A program made the position numbers and the translations under genes. This document shows positions 33,116 to 44,424 of a stretch of 64,000 nt of DNA, in pieces (the first letter of the stretch is position 1; each line of letters starts with the position of its first letter). Source of the DNA: Sipunculus nudus (Eukaryota > Annelida > Sipuncula > Golfingiida > Sipunculidae); contig CM049321.1 in the NCBI GenBank assembly GCA_026874595.1, positions 46,119,797-46,183,796 of the forward strand. The letters are read 5' to 3'. Under the pieces are notes generated by a model, which did not search any database, was not told the origin of the DNA, and saw only the letters and a list, made by a program, of their open reading frames with translations.

Positions 33116-33136
33116 TCAAATATATATTTGACAAAA
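33111..33136. repeat. 26-bp perfect palindrome
   Basis: TTTTGTCAAATAT followed by its exact inverse complement ATATTTGACAAAA. It overlaps the end of the THAP-like exon and could be a transposon end or a hairpin. Confidence 0.8.
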
Positions 33137-33295
33137 GGGAAAGTCTTTAAGCGTGTATCCCGTTCCCAGGTTGTGTAGCCAACGTTTTACTAATTTTTCC
33201 TTCATAGCATTAGTTGTTTTGGGCAGGCAAAAGAAATGTTTGTCGGGATTTTTCTGTTTGTCATTCTTGCAACTGAATGCTTTGCACTCCGCCAT
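33116..33295 (-). pseudogene. THAP-type zinc finger N-terminal exon
   Basis: The ATG at 33295 starts MAECKAFSCKNDKQKNPDKH, followed by HFFCLPK and KLVKRWLHNLGTGYTLKDFP. This has the C-x4-C start, the basic block and the 'K..WLHNLG' helix of THAP DNA-binding domains. The second half of the domain (C-x2-H) is not in this exon and would need a downstream one. The frame ends in the 26-bp palindrome. THAP domains occur in host factors and in transposases. The DDE transposase fragment immediately upstream on the same strand suggests transposon origin. Confidence 0.5.
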
Positions 33296-33750
33296 TGGAT
33301 GAGGGAGGCGACTCAGTGCTGGGGATTGCAGAATCAAAGATGTGAAATTCCTTGAATCTCCTGAATGCCCTTTCTACATGTACCCTCATATTAACAATAT
33401 TCTCATTTTGTTCAGTCTCCTGTCTGGAGAACTGGCTCTTTTGTGCCAAGAAGTTAGGAATGACCAGCATGCATCCCTTCTCATCAAGTAGGTCTTGGAT
33501 AACAAATCCCTTATCTGCCATTTCCTGATCCCCACTATCCAGAACGTCCAAGTTGCCTGACACCATGGTGATATGTTTATCTGATACGCTACCTGCTTAT
33601 AGGCTACTAACAAATGTGACTAGTCCAGAGGGTGCAATGCCCACCACACTCTTAAAGGTGGTAGTTCCCTTATAATGGGAATAACATTCCGAATTTAACA
33701 CGAGACTGGAAGGGGACTGAAGCTTTAGTTCAGTGTTCTGTGGGAAATTA
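33261..33750 (-). pseudogene. DDE transposase fragment (DDE_Tnp_4-like, ISL2EU/Harbinger-type)
   Basis: An exon-like segment starts after TTTCTTTTCAG (33751). It reads SPSSLVLNSECYSHYKGTTT, then VGIAPSGLVTFVSSL, a TAA (33597-33599), then SDKHITMVSGNLDVLDSGDQ, MADKGFVIQDLL and RVHVERAFRRFKEFHIFDS. The order YS.YK - VGI.P.G.VTFVS - SDK.IT - MADKGF - HVERA.RR is the signature of the DDE_Tnp_4 family; the Asp of MADKGF and the Glu of HVERA would be catalytic. The first catalytic Asp is not visible. One nonsense codon breaks an otherwise continuous frame. Confidence 0.7.
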
Positions 33751-34572
33751 CTGAAAAGAAACAAAAGTAAAAATTGTAATACTATATACCACATGTCAGG
33801 GGTCCTTTGCACATGCATGAAATATTCTTAAATATGTAAAATGAAATCATTTCAATATTAAATTGAGAAGAAATGACTGAATTATTTTGTATTTAGCAGT
33901 ATTAGCCAGAAATTGAGGTACGTATTAGCCATGTTAAAGCCAATGTGGCTGTTGCATGCTTAATTGAACTCAAAGTGAACAGGTAAAGATGACTGGCATT
34001 GAAGAGGAATGCAATTTTTGCCTTTTATAAGTTCTCTATGGTTGCTGATACAGTGCATTATTTGAGTTCTGATGAAATAAACTGTGAGATTTTGTTGATG
34101 TTGCAAAATGTATTTTTTGCATGTTTCAAGTACCCTTTAACTTGAATGTGTAAATACATTACACTGTTGTCACACACAAGAGCATACATACAAACAAATT
34201 GTATTGTGTGTCATATCTTTAACCAAAAAATATGTAAACAAAATCAATAAAATAAAATTAGATAACTGTTGATGGGCCAGGGGTTGACTCAGCAATTTTC
34301 CTAGCTTTAGGGGGCTTCCTGGGTGGTACGTTTTTCCAAGGAAATTGGGTTGGAACAACGCCTGCTTTTAGTTATCTGACACCTGTCAGGGTCTTCATAA
34401 AGTCCTCATCCTTGAAGTGGGCAGAGCATATGTATGTGCTGTTTGTTATCTGTATGTTAAAACAAAAATTCATATAAATTAGACCATTCACTTGCATATA
34501 AATGTGGTCTACAAACACCAGTAATGCACAGGCCCTAGTACTGGTTGTGTTAGTAAACCAGTTTTCATGTTA

Positions 34573-35230
34573 TCACTGAGTAACTCTGACTTTTGTCAAA
34601 GCAAGTTGGAACTGACTTTCTTCCCTACAGCCTTGCAGATTCTTTATGGTGAGGGAGGCATTTCTTTTGGCTGCAATAACATCCGCTTTTTTGCCTTGCA
34701 GATCCCTGCAAAGACTACTGGTACTTATGAGTATAACTTTCAAGACACATAAATCCAGTATAAAATCAAAATCACAAACAGCCCTCAACACGGCCCGACT
34801 GTCAGTGTAGGTTTTGATATCTTTGTTTTCTGCTAAAATCAGTAGGCACTTTATTAATTTCTCAGGTTCTTTGTGAACTGCTTTTACGGACTCCCAGTGA
34901 CAAGACCATAGAGTTAAACTGTGGGATTTCAGCCTCTTTACAATTGGATCACCATCAGTTGTACTGTCATTGAATAAAGCAGAGATGTTTCGGGCTAGCT
35001 TCTATAAAGTTGTAGAGGCTTTGGTTTGTCACAAGGGCATTATTTGTAATGGCTTGATCTCAGTCATTGTACCTTGAATAGCTAAGTTCAGAAGATGAAC
35101 ATAGCAATGGACGTATATGGCAAATAGGTACGATTCTTTTATAGGTATGACCAATCCCTTGTGAATGCCAGACATATAAGCAGCATGTGCACCATTGAAA
35201 CACAGACCTAGAATGTTTCTAATATCCGTT
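34573..35230 (-). pseudogene. hAT-related fragment (DUF4371/ZMYM1-like)
   Basis: Minus-strand reading gives LCFNGAHAAYMSGIHKGLV, YLFAIYVHCYVHLLNLAIQ, SALFNDSTTDGDPIVKRLKS, HSLTLWSCHWESVKAVHK and then LILAENKDIKTYTDSRA. These match the order 'C.DGA..MSG - YVHC.AH.LNL - LK....TRW..R..A' of domesticated or active hAT-like proteins with a DUF4371 domain. It is damaged: a stop follows IMPL and the C-terminal dimerisation domain is not seen. Family is by pattern memory. Confidence 0.6.
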
Positions 35231-36830
35231 ACGCTTTACCGGGAGTACCAAAATTATCTAAGTAAACATTACAGTGGGGAAAATAAGTGAACAAATGTTA
35301 TATTTCACCATTCTTTCAAACTTGTGGCAATTTCCATTGCATTTTATACATATCTGATGAGTATATCTGTGAATGTGTCTTTTTTTTCACCTTTCTTTGA
35401 AGTTCACCTGGTCTTTATTAGTTTTCCACACCTGAACAGGTAGGATATGGCAATTTGATCCTTATTTAAAATCATAATATTTCATGTTAAATATACAATT
35501 ATTATATTCTTAAACCTTCTTTTGGGCCAAAACCTATATGGTTTTGACTAATTATTGACTGATGTTGCTCATTGCTCTCATCTTCATACTATCTAGCCTG
35601 AGGCAGGTTCACTTTCTCAGACCTTCATTCAGTGAGCTGATTCATTCTTTTTCAGTGCAAATACCCACATATACATATCTCAGTTCATTTTATTGCAAAT
35701 ATCCATTCATGATCATTTTCAAAACCCATTTGCATTTGTTATAATTGCAGATACTTGCAGATACCAAGTTTCATTTATTGCCATTGCAGATACACATAAA
35801 GATATTAATTACAAATATGCAAGAAGACTTGAAAACACATTACAGCCCTAGATTAATTCTTCTCCATTAATTTTCAGTGCAGATACCCACATTTACGTAT
35901 CTCATTCATTTTAGTGCAGATATCCATTCATATTTGTTTTCAGTGCTGAGACCCATTTGCTTTTATTTTCACTTCATATTTTCACTGCATTACTAATAAA
36001 TTGTCTAAGATTTGCATCATGATTAGCCAATTTTAGTGCATGGTTCCCAAGTTTTGGTATTCATGGCAGGTTCAGTGTATTATGAGTTTTTTACATTCTC
36101 ATCAATCCAGTCATATTACTAGATTTAAAATTATCTGGCCAAAACCATGTTATATGTAGTGATTTCTTATTAAATCCAAATGCATGGAGAACTGGTATTT
36201 TATAGTTTTATCATGTCAGCATATCAGCTTCTATATAAGCTCAACCAGAAGATCAAGAAAAAAGCACAGACCACATGTTGAGTGCTACCTTCAGCAGACG
36301 GTATATCCACCAATCAAAATGCAATACAGTGAATTCAAAATAATGATCACCAACAGGACCTTGATAAAGTGGTTGCATTTTCAAAGTGTTAGCCGAAGTG
36401 AGGTCTGATACAAAGAGCAAAAAAGAATTGGGACTTTGAAAAAGTCATTGTTATTTTGAAGTGGTCACAAAACTGAGATGGTCTCTGGGTAAGGTTTTTC
36501 TGTACATTGAAGAGATCCAGAGAAATGAACAAGTCTGAAAGGGCACACTGCTTTCAGTTGACCAGCATGGGATGTTTATTTTTTTAAAAGTGAAATCATA
36601 CCATTTGTCACTCAGGATTGATGTCTCAGAATATTGTGGCATAGTTGAACACCCAGCTTTTATCAGTAACATTAATTATATTTGTTCATGCACATTTGTC
36701 ATTGGCTCAAATAATTACTTTCATGGAGCGAACTCCAGTCAACCATTTAAAACACAAATTATAAATATTTCTGTGTGAACAAGTCTTGACAGATACATTG
36801 TCCTTTTGAAATTTATATAAATTGAGGTCT
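35231..36830. repeat. Low-complexity region with diverged minisatellite
   Basis: No gene. Between about 35630 and 35960 the phrases 'gcagatacccacat', 'catttacgtatctcattcat' and 'gcagatatccattcat' recur in diverged ~60-70-bp units. The rest is unassigned AT-rich DNA. Confidence 0.5.
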
Positions 36831-37523
36831 TTCCGTGTCATGGTATCATCACTGTTCATGTTCACACATCTTGACTGTCAAGTTCCTTTACCATTATCTG
36901 TTCCAATTTGCATTTTTTCATCATCTGTTTATCACCAATTACCTGTGCATGTTATATTCCAGTTAACCGAGGATTTATCCTTTGTTTGCCTTTGTGTGAA
37001 AATTTGACATTTGGTTACCTTGGTTTCGTCATTTGTTTACATTTGTATAATATCATCATCTGATTCCCGTGGTTCCATCATGTGTTTGCCTTTGTATGTT
37101 ATCATCATTTGGTTACCATGGTTCATCCATATCTGTTTGCCTCTGTATGATATTATCATCTGGATATCATGATTATATCACCATTTGCCTATTTATTTAT
37201 ATGTTATCATCTTCTGCTTCTCATGGTCTCATCATATTTGCCTTTACTTGATATAATCTGGTTCCCATTTTTTATCACCAATTGCCTTTATATATTGTCA
37301 TGGTGTCACAGCATTTTTACTGACTGTTTATGTAGTAAATTCATCATGTTGCCACAGTTTCATCACTGTTTATTTGTGTCATCTCTAGATTTCCTTGTTT
37401 CATTACTGTTCCCCTTGTTAACATCTAGTTGCCATTACTCCATCACGCTTGGCCTATGGAATAGTATGAAATCATCATCACTCTTGGCCGTTGTGTGAAA
37501 TCATCATCTTTTTGACAGGGTAT
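36831..37523. repeat. Minisatellite, ~50-60-bp diverged units
   Basis: Recurring phrases 'tgtttgcctttgtatg', 'atcatcatttggttaccatgg' and 'ttccatca' in irregular tandem units. The same wording continues after the solo LTR (38709 to about 38850), so the LTR interrupted this repeat. Confidence 0.65.
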
Positions 37524-38708
37524 TGATATGAGTAGAGAACTTATGTTTATCTTATTTTTTATAATGATGATAATTATTGAAAGGTGTAGGTATTCATTGT
37601 TGTTTATAATGGAATGTATAGTAAATAGTAGTGTAAATTGAGGTTCATTTAGAATAGTCACAGATATACTGTTAAAAAAAGATTGAATGCCAAGATATCT
37701 AGAAACATTTAGGGTTAACCAGTTATGAATGTAATAATTACTATTAAGTAATATAAATGTCTTATATCTTAGAAAGAAAGAGAACAAGGATGTAGTTAAC
37801 ATAAAAGACACAGAAGGCACGGATAGTATATATTCGTTTAAGCCAGATAGAGAGAAGGCAGAAGTTCATAGACAGACTTGTTGGTACATGTCACAATTAA
37901 TAGCACTGACCATACAGTAATAAACTCATAAAGTCTCAGCGGACACACATGCAGTGAAAGGAACAGACAACTCTTGCATACATTATCTCAACACAATTTA
38001 CATAATCCAGACATACGGTCACAATTAAGTCATAAAAGAACATTCACCAGATCTAGCCACTACGTCAGCAACAACTCTCATACAACAGGCATCAACAGTT
38101 CAGCTTTGTTACATAAGGGAGCACCTAGTACAAATCCCAGATTTGAAAGTAAAATGAACAACAATAAATGGAATATATACAAGTTTATTATATACAAGTC
38201 TGGGCAGAGAGACCCATGTAAAGATATATATAGGTAGTCAGGGATAGATAAGTCAGTCAGCAGCAGTCAGCGAATGAACGAATAAGAAGATGGTAATAGA
38301 TGAAATCAAGCAGTGGTCATCGGGTCTCCCGGCTGATCGTTCAGTTCTTGGTGCTGTCACTATCTGTAACAACAGGAGGTAACTATTGTATCTCAAGCTG
38401 TATTAGCAAGAGACACTGATACGATCTGTGTATTAAGTGACTATCGTGAAGTGATGTACATTATGTAACAAAAACTATATTATATTAGAAGAACAGACTG
38501 ACTGGAAGCATTAAGAATTATTAAGAAGAGTACTGCTATGTGAAGTATCAATACCGTGTGAAGTCGAATGTCAAATTATTATATACTAATGTGATCACCA
38601 AGGATAATTATGTGAATAATCACTATGCCGAAGATTCAGAATAAAGAGACTTGATTTACAATCTATCCCTTGTTATATCTGGGTCATCCCCCCCCCAGCC
38701 TTATAACA
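37524..38708 (+). mobile_element. Solo LTR of the provirus family
   Basis: 1185 bp, near-identical to the LTRs at 17315 and 29108, same orientation, with no coding part on either side. It typically arises by recombination between two LTRs of one insertion. The flanks (GTAT left, ATAT right) do not give a clear target duplication. Confidence 0.9.
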
Positions 38709-39400
38709 ATATTATCACTCTTTGCCTATGTATAATGTCATCACCTGCTTCTCATGGTCTCTCCATGTTTGCTTTGTTTGATATCATAGTCTGGTTGCTG
38801 TGGTATAATCACTAATTGCCTTTGTATGAATGATATCATGTTTTTATGGCAATTTTACAAATTGTTTGTTTTGAAAATTCCACTGCATTTGGTCCATTTA
38901 TATAAAACTGGAAGAAAAACATCCTCTTCCCAAATATTAAATTTTACCAGATACTTACAAACTCCAGGTTAAACATGATGGTCTTTGACTGTTGGTGACC
39001 AGCTGGCCTTCAGAAGAATTTGTCTTATTTGTCACTCTGTACCATCTCTCACTTTCACCTGTGACACCTTGGGCTGTTGTTACATAGGTGTAGTTGCCAA
39101 TCACACACTTGAGTATGTATCAAAAGCATAAAGTCACATGTTTACTCCAGTTTGCTGTACAGAGAGACTGCCACTAGAAGACTATAAGAAATCTTCATGA
39201 CTACAGTCTGTAGTTGAGTAGTTGAATCGTGTAGTCTCTTTCGTCCACGTTTTCTTGGTCTCCCATATTTTGCTCTCATGTCGGCAGCATCTTGAGAGTC
39301 GGTCTTTGGTATTCTTATTACTTTCATCTTGATGCAAAGGCTTTCTTTCCAGGATTGTGTACAACTGACCATTTAGTTTAATTAAAATGCCTGTCATTTT
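38709..39400. other. Minisatellite remainder and unassigned DNA
   Basis: The minisatellite wording continues to about 38850. Beyond that nothing is recognised; short open frames at 39142-39409 have no family features I know. Confidence 0.4.
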
Positions 39401-39539
39401 GAAGCACATTTCAGCATGACTGAATGATAAACCTCTAGAGTGCCAGCATGACAGAAGCGTGACAGCTACTTGATATCCCTGACCAAACAGGGCTTTGCCA
39501 GCACTGCTTCCAAAGCATCATAGGCAGGCGAGTCTTTAT

Positions 39540-42500
39540 TTAACCATATCTTGGTTGCAACACTTTGATCAAGTGGGGCGTGGGCACATTTGTGGAAATA
39601 TGTCAGCCTTCCCACTGGTGCTCATTGGTTTTGTGATATAAAAAGGAGAGCCACTTCTCCTCCAAGATATCAGGATTCTGGTCAAAGGTAGCAGCACACC
39701 AATTGAGATGGTTTGTGATGGAGCAGATCCTTGGCTCCAACTCCCTGCATTCCCTTTATCTTTGCTGCAACTACCAACTGTTTTCTGATAGAGTTTGTCA
39801 AATGATACACATCAAACTGGTGATCAATTTCTTTACTGGCATGCTTCTTTTACATCAGGCTTCTAACCCCAACATGCCTGTCATTTGCAACCTCCTTTAC
39901 ATTTTTACCAGATTCTAAAAGCTGTTCCAAACATCCCTCAAAGCCCATTTTTTTCCATGGCGATAGAGCTTCCTGCTTCAGACACCTGCACCACTGTGAA
40001 ATTCAGCACTTTCTGTCTCACAGGCTCAAGCAATGTACAGGTGCAATATTTGGCATTATAAACAGAAGAGGCACACCTGCCATCACCACAAAGAGTGATG
40101 ATCAGGTTTCCTATCTGAGCCAATAAATCTGTACTATGTTCCTGCCAAGCATTGTTAACAACAGGTTCCAACATCTGGTTTTGAATTTTGTAGGTGTCCT
40201 TAGAAATGTATTGCAAATTCAAGAGCTGGGCAAATTGTTCCATGTTAGCCTGTGTTCTACCTGTAAAAAGTGTAGCAGCATCAACCAAAAGGCTATTAAC
40301 AGGCTTTTTTACTAATCATCAGCTAGGCATGCCAAGTATAAAGTTGACCATTGAGGCAATAAACTTTAGCAGTAAGATCACATCCTGTCTGACTGCTGAT
40401 CACTTTATCCACTGGCATGTCACAGTTGTTACACCTCACTCGGTGTTAAAGTTGCTTGAGTTGTGCCCAAAAGACAATGAACTTGCGGTCATCAACTGAA
40501 TGTATAGACTCGTCCACTGATTCCTCTTCAAAGCTATCATCAGAATTAGACAGATCTTTTACATCAAAACTGGAGTCTATATCCTGGTCATGGCCCTTTC
40601 CAAAAGGCATGGTGAAGGAATCTTCCAGGTCATTTCCTTTTATATGAGTAGATGACATAAAACCTTCACTTGGAAAAGCCACAGGGGTGAGAGAAAGTGG
40701 CCCTTGAGAAACTGATGGAGAGTGATGTAGTGTTTTGGGTGGTGTGAAATTTATTTCTGATGTGTGTGCGGATGAGGTTTGGTTGTATGGTGTATGACTG
40801 TGTGTATAATATGGTCATGTGAAACACCTGCTGGTTGGGCAACATTAGGCAGGTCAGGGTTCTCCCACTGAGTAAATGCAGAACACTTCTCTTCACAGAT
40901 GTTGGTAGCATCCCTCTGGGTGGAAGCATCTACAGTATTCTAAAAAACCATTAAATTAATATAAATTATTGTAAATGTTGTGATTAAATCCACTCATATT
41001 GTTATTATAAAAATTACATGTGTGCCAGAAGAAACATGAATATACATTTGTATATAATGTTATAATAAAAAAAATTAACTTGCAATAAGACAATAAACAG
41101 TTACAGTAAACCATTATGTAATTATATATTATATATATATGTGTGTATGTTATATATATGTAATAAGTAATTTGCATAACATTCTTGCATTGAGAATATA
41201 TTATAATGGAATGAAACCATAAATTATAAACCATCTTGTATTTCCCTATGTGTGTGGGCTCGTGACATGTATATACTAAATGAGATACTTTCATGTGAAA
41301 TACATAAAAACTTACAATATGAGATACTTTCATATGAAATAAATAAAAACTTACAATATGTGAAAAGGTATTAGGTACATATATTATTTACCCTCTGTGC
41401 TGTAGCTGTGGAGTTGCCAATTTCTTCCAGAGGTCTCTCAGGTAGTTTACCCTGTGTAAAAAAAAAGATTATACATGCAGTTGTACAATGACTATTGCAT
41501 AGTATCTTCAATAAAGACAATCTCTTTCAAACGGTATACACATGTTGTAAAGACAGTAAAAAAATTTACTTCACCAACTAACTTGTGATATCAAAAGTAC
41601 ATTTCATCTTAAGATTATGTAATAAAAGGAAATATCTTGTGTATCTCTGACATTCGTTTTTGAAATACTTAGCATGGTTCACTTTAAGCATGGAAGTAAA
41701 AAGTCCTCATGGAAGAGGAATATAATATTGATTACAATAAATAATGGCATGAAAATTTTAAAAAATACAAAATATGTCACTGTCACTTTTACAAACAATT
41801 GAATAAAATCACATTAAAAATACCTTTGTTTCAGCTAAGCTGGTGTGTTTTTGGAGCCTCAGCAGGCCCACCTCCCAGCAATGACTGCCAGGAAAGAAAA
41901 TAAAAGAAAATGAGTGTTAAGACTAAGTTTGACACTGATTACACTGACAATCGTTCACGCTGACAGAGATTAATCTTACAATATTTTGTAGAGGTCATAT
42001 TTTACCCTTGACCAGGCATAAATTCACTAGTTAAACAGTACAAAGTATTTCATCCTTTTAGCAAATATAGCTTACAGAACATAACTGGTTCAAATGTTTT
42101 CGATCCTCCCCCCCCCCCCCCCCTCTTTTCCATGGGCGATAAAGGGAACATAAGATAAATAGGACATCCACTCACAACAGATCGCAGGGAAATTGAATAA
42201 ACAAAGCCTCATTAGAAATCCAGTTTATATTTTCAATTCATTTGTAACTGCCTGAAATAAAAATTACTTGAAGATAACAGTGATTGTTTTAGATTTAGTA
42301 TGTTGACTGAAATGAGATGACACTTGCCTGCTTTTGTGCCCACTTGATGGCCCGCTGCTGATGACCACTGTTCAGTCTTTCTGTGATCAAAGAGTGTTGG
42401 CACTGCATCAGGCTTAAGTCGCTTAGACCTGATACTCCTGTTGCCCGTCGTTATGGCCATGATATCCGGACCAATGCAATCCTTCGTGAAATGTTCTTCA

Positions 42501-42686
42501 CAGAGTACCCTGCTCTTGCCAAAAATAGGTAGCCATGGAGAAAGAATCCATGGCCAATGTTGTGCAGCCATTTTTGAGCTATTTCCCATTAGCTCAGGTC
42601 TTTGCGGCCATCAGGGATCACGTAGAAAGATATCCCTTGGTGTTCTTTCGATGGTTCAAACAATCAACCGCTTGACACTGAAGCAT
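39540..42686 (-). pseudogene. THAP-domain transposase, multi-exon, decayed
   Basis: ATG 42686 begins MLQCQAVDCLNHRKNTKGYL (THAP C-x4-C start). After frameshifts the domain continues to VLCEEHFTKDCI and SIRSKRLKPDAVPTLF near 42370, the typical THAP end. Small phase-compatible exons follow at 41884-41824 and 41451-41392. A long exon from 40939 carries an acidic linker ending SVDDRKFIVFWAQLKQL (40446). Then a catalytic-like part reads QYISKDTYKIQNQM, IITLCGDGRCASSVYNAKYC, then ANDRHVGVRSLM and HQFDVYHLTNSIRKQL near 39800. GDGRC...AKY and DRH carry the presumed catalytic aspartates of a transposase family often fused to THAP domains (Kolobok-like is my best guess). Frameshifts near 39950, a TAA after SLM and others show it is dead. 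Confidence 0.6.
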
Positions 42687-43630
42687 CTTTGATTTCGTAG
42701 TTGATAATTTCACAGATTTGACAAGGCTTTAAGTAATACATGTGCACCGGAAGTAACAGTGTTTGGGTTGCCACCGAGTCATTGTCCCGTGTTATCTCGC
42801 CTTCTTATGGAGCAGTTGACGGCTGCAGAAGCTGTCATGGCAGTGCCCAGTACTGCACTTTCCGATGGCAATTCCATATTGTTACAGATACTTTTTTATA
42901 GTTTGTAATGTGCCCGGCCATCCCTTCAAGTCTGGCATTCATTTATAGGGATTAATTTGCAAGGCTTCCACCCCTTTTTCTATTTCATACATGCACTAAC
43001 ACAAGCAAATGGATAAATCAGTCATACCAGCTTATTAAGTCATGCTAAATTAAAAAAAAAATATGCTTACACTAAAGGGATAAAATTGGTCATCTATGAA
43101 GAATAATTCGCCAATGATATTCCATTTAAAAATTTGAATAATATTAGGTATTTATAAGTAATTTCAAAGTAAACTCAGACTTAAACCACTGTGTTAATGC
43201 AATATGCATGTAGATAACCATTATACACTAAATTAGTAGTTTTATCTGAATAATTTATATCAGGAATTGCATTGAAGAAAATCAACCAAATAGACAAGGC
43301 AGGAGCTGCATATTCCACAAGTTCAAATAATAGTAAAAAGTGTCTCCTCTTGTGGGTTTAATATATGATTTAAAATTAAAATTTACAGCTGAATCTTTAA
43401 ATACAGGTTGTAAATCACTTGAATTTTAGTCTACACAGCAAAATGACCAGGAGTCTTAATCAATATTTATCAAGTGAATTATCAAGTGAATTAAAACAAT
43501 CTGTAACATTGTAAAAAATATTATCTCAACAGTAGTAAATATAAAGTGAGGGTAATTATTTATACAATCAAAGATGAGATGTAAAGCTTAGATGATTAGC
43601 TTTTGCTGGTTCATACTTGAGATATACTTA
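42687..43630. other. Unassigned DNA upstream of the THAP gene
   Basis: The first ~200 bp are GC-richer and could contain the promoter or transposon end of the THAP gene. The rest is AT-rich, with no recognised feature. Confidence 0.4.
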
Positions 43631-43890
43631 CCTGACAAACAGTTGCATAGTATTTTCTCAGTCTTGTCGCATTCATGAGCTCTGTTTTTTCACATCCAGC
43701 TGCTTTGGTAAGCTTGTTGAGAACTGCCCAAGTATCTAAAAGGCTTCCGCCAGGATCGGCAAAGAACTAGTTATTTGCTGGTAAGATGCCACAAACATGT
43801 CTGTGCTGCAGCAGTTTTGTCCATGGCTTTCTTCACATAGGTTGTATGGAGCACAGATACATGACATTCACACTTCCCCTTAATATGCAC
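43631..43890 (-). pseudogene. Recombinase-like C-terminal exon, copy A
   Basis: The minus strand reads FADPGGSLLDTWAVLNKLTK, AAGCEKTELMNATRLRKYYA and TVCQ, ending at a strong donor (GTCAG|GTAAGT). 'N.Y.FA.PG....D.W.VL......AG...P.L..ATRLRKY.AT..Q' is the pattern around the catalytic Arg of a phage-integrase-like family found in invertebrate genomes. A stop precedes FADPG. It pairs with 50427-50696 in copy B. Confidence 0.45.
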
Positions 43891-44424
43891 TAGATCTAAT
43901 CTAGAAAAAGTAACTTTCTATCCCCTAAAGGAAAGTGTCTAAGGCTTACAAACAACTGAAGCTTAACACCATCTTACCTGTGTCAAATACATTTAATCAC
44001 AAATTGTATTATAAAATAATGTAAAGTTTGCTTATCTTTTTTCAAGTTATCATAACAGCTAGTTTAAATTAGCATCATATTAACATGTTAATTATTTAAA
44101 CCACAGAAAATCACTTATATTTATGATAAAATAAAAGTTAGCAAAGTGCTTGGCATTAATGTACATACAATTGTTGATACAATGTCAACTGTTAATAATA
44201 TGACCTGTCTTATATTTAGAGCAGAGATAGTAAGCTTTTTGCTAAATTGTTGCTGATGGGTGTACAAAATTTGTCATAAGGTTCACTATGAATAGTTCTC
44301 TATTATCTAAAAATGATATTGGGAGAAGAAATCATCTGAAAGTAACAACAGTAAGTGAAGAATCCATTCGTCAAATATTTGGATCCACATTTGAAAAAAT
44401 GACAAGTTCCTTTTCAAAGCTGGT
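43891..44424. other. Intron-like DNA of copy A
   Basis: Non-coding in the gene's direction and similar to 50700-50931 plus 52735-53040 of copy B. It includes the uninterrupted site 'ggcattaatgtac' (around 44150) matching the short-LTR insertion point in copy B. Confidence 0.5.
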
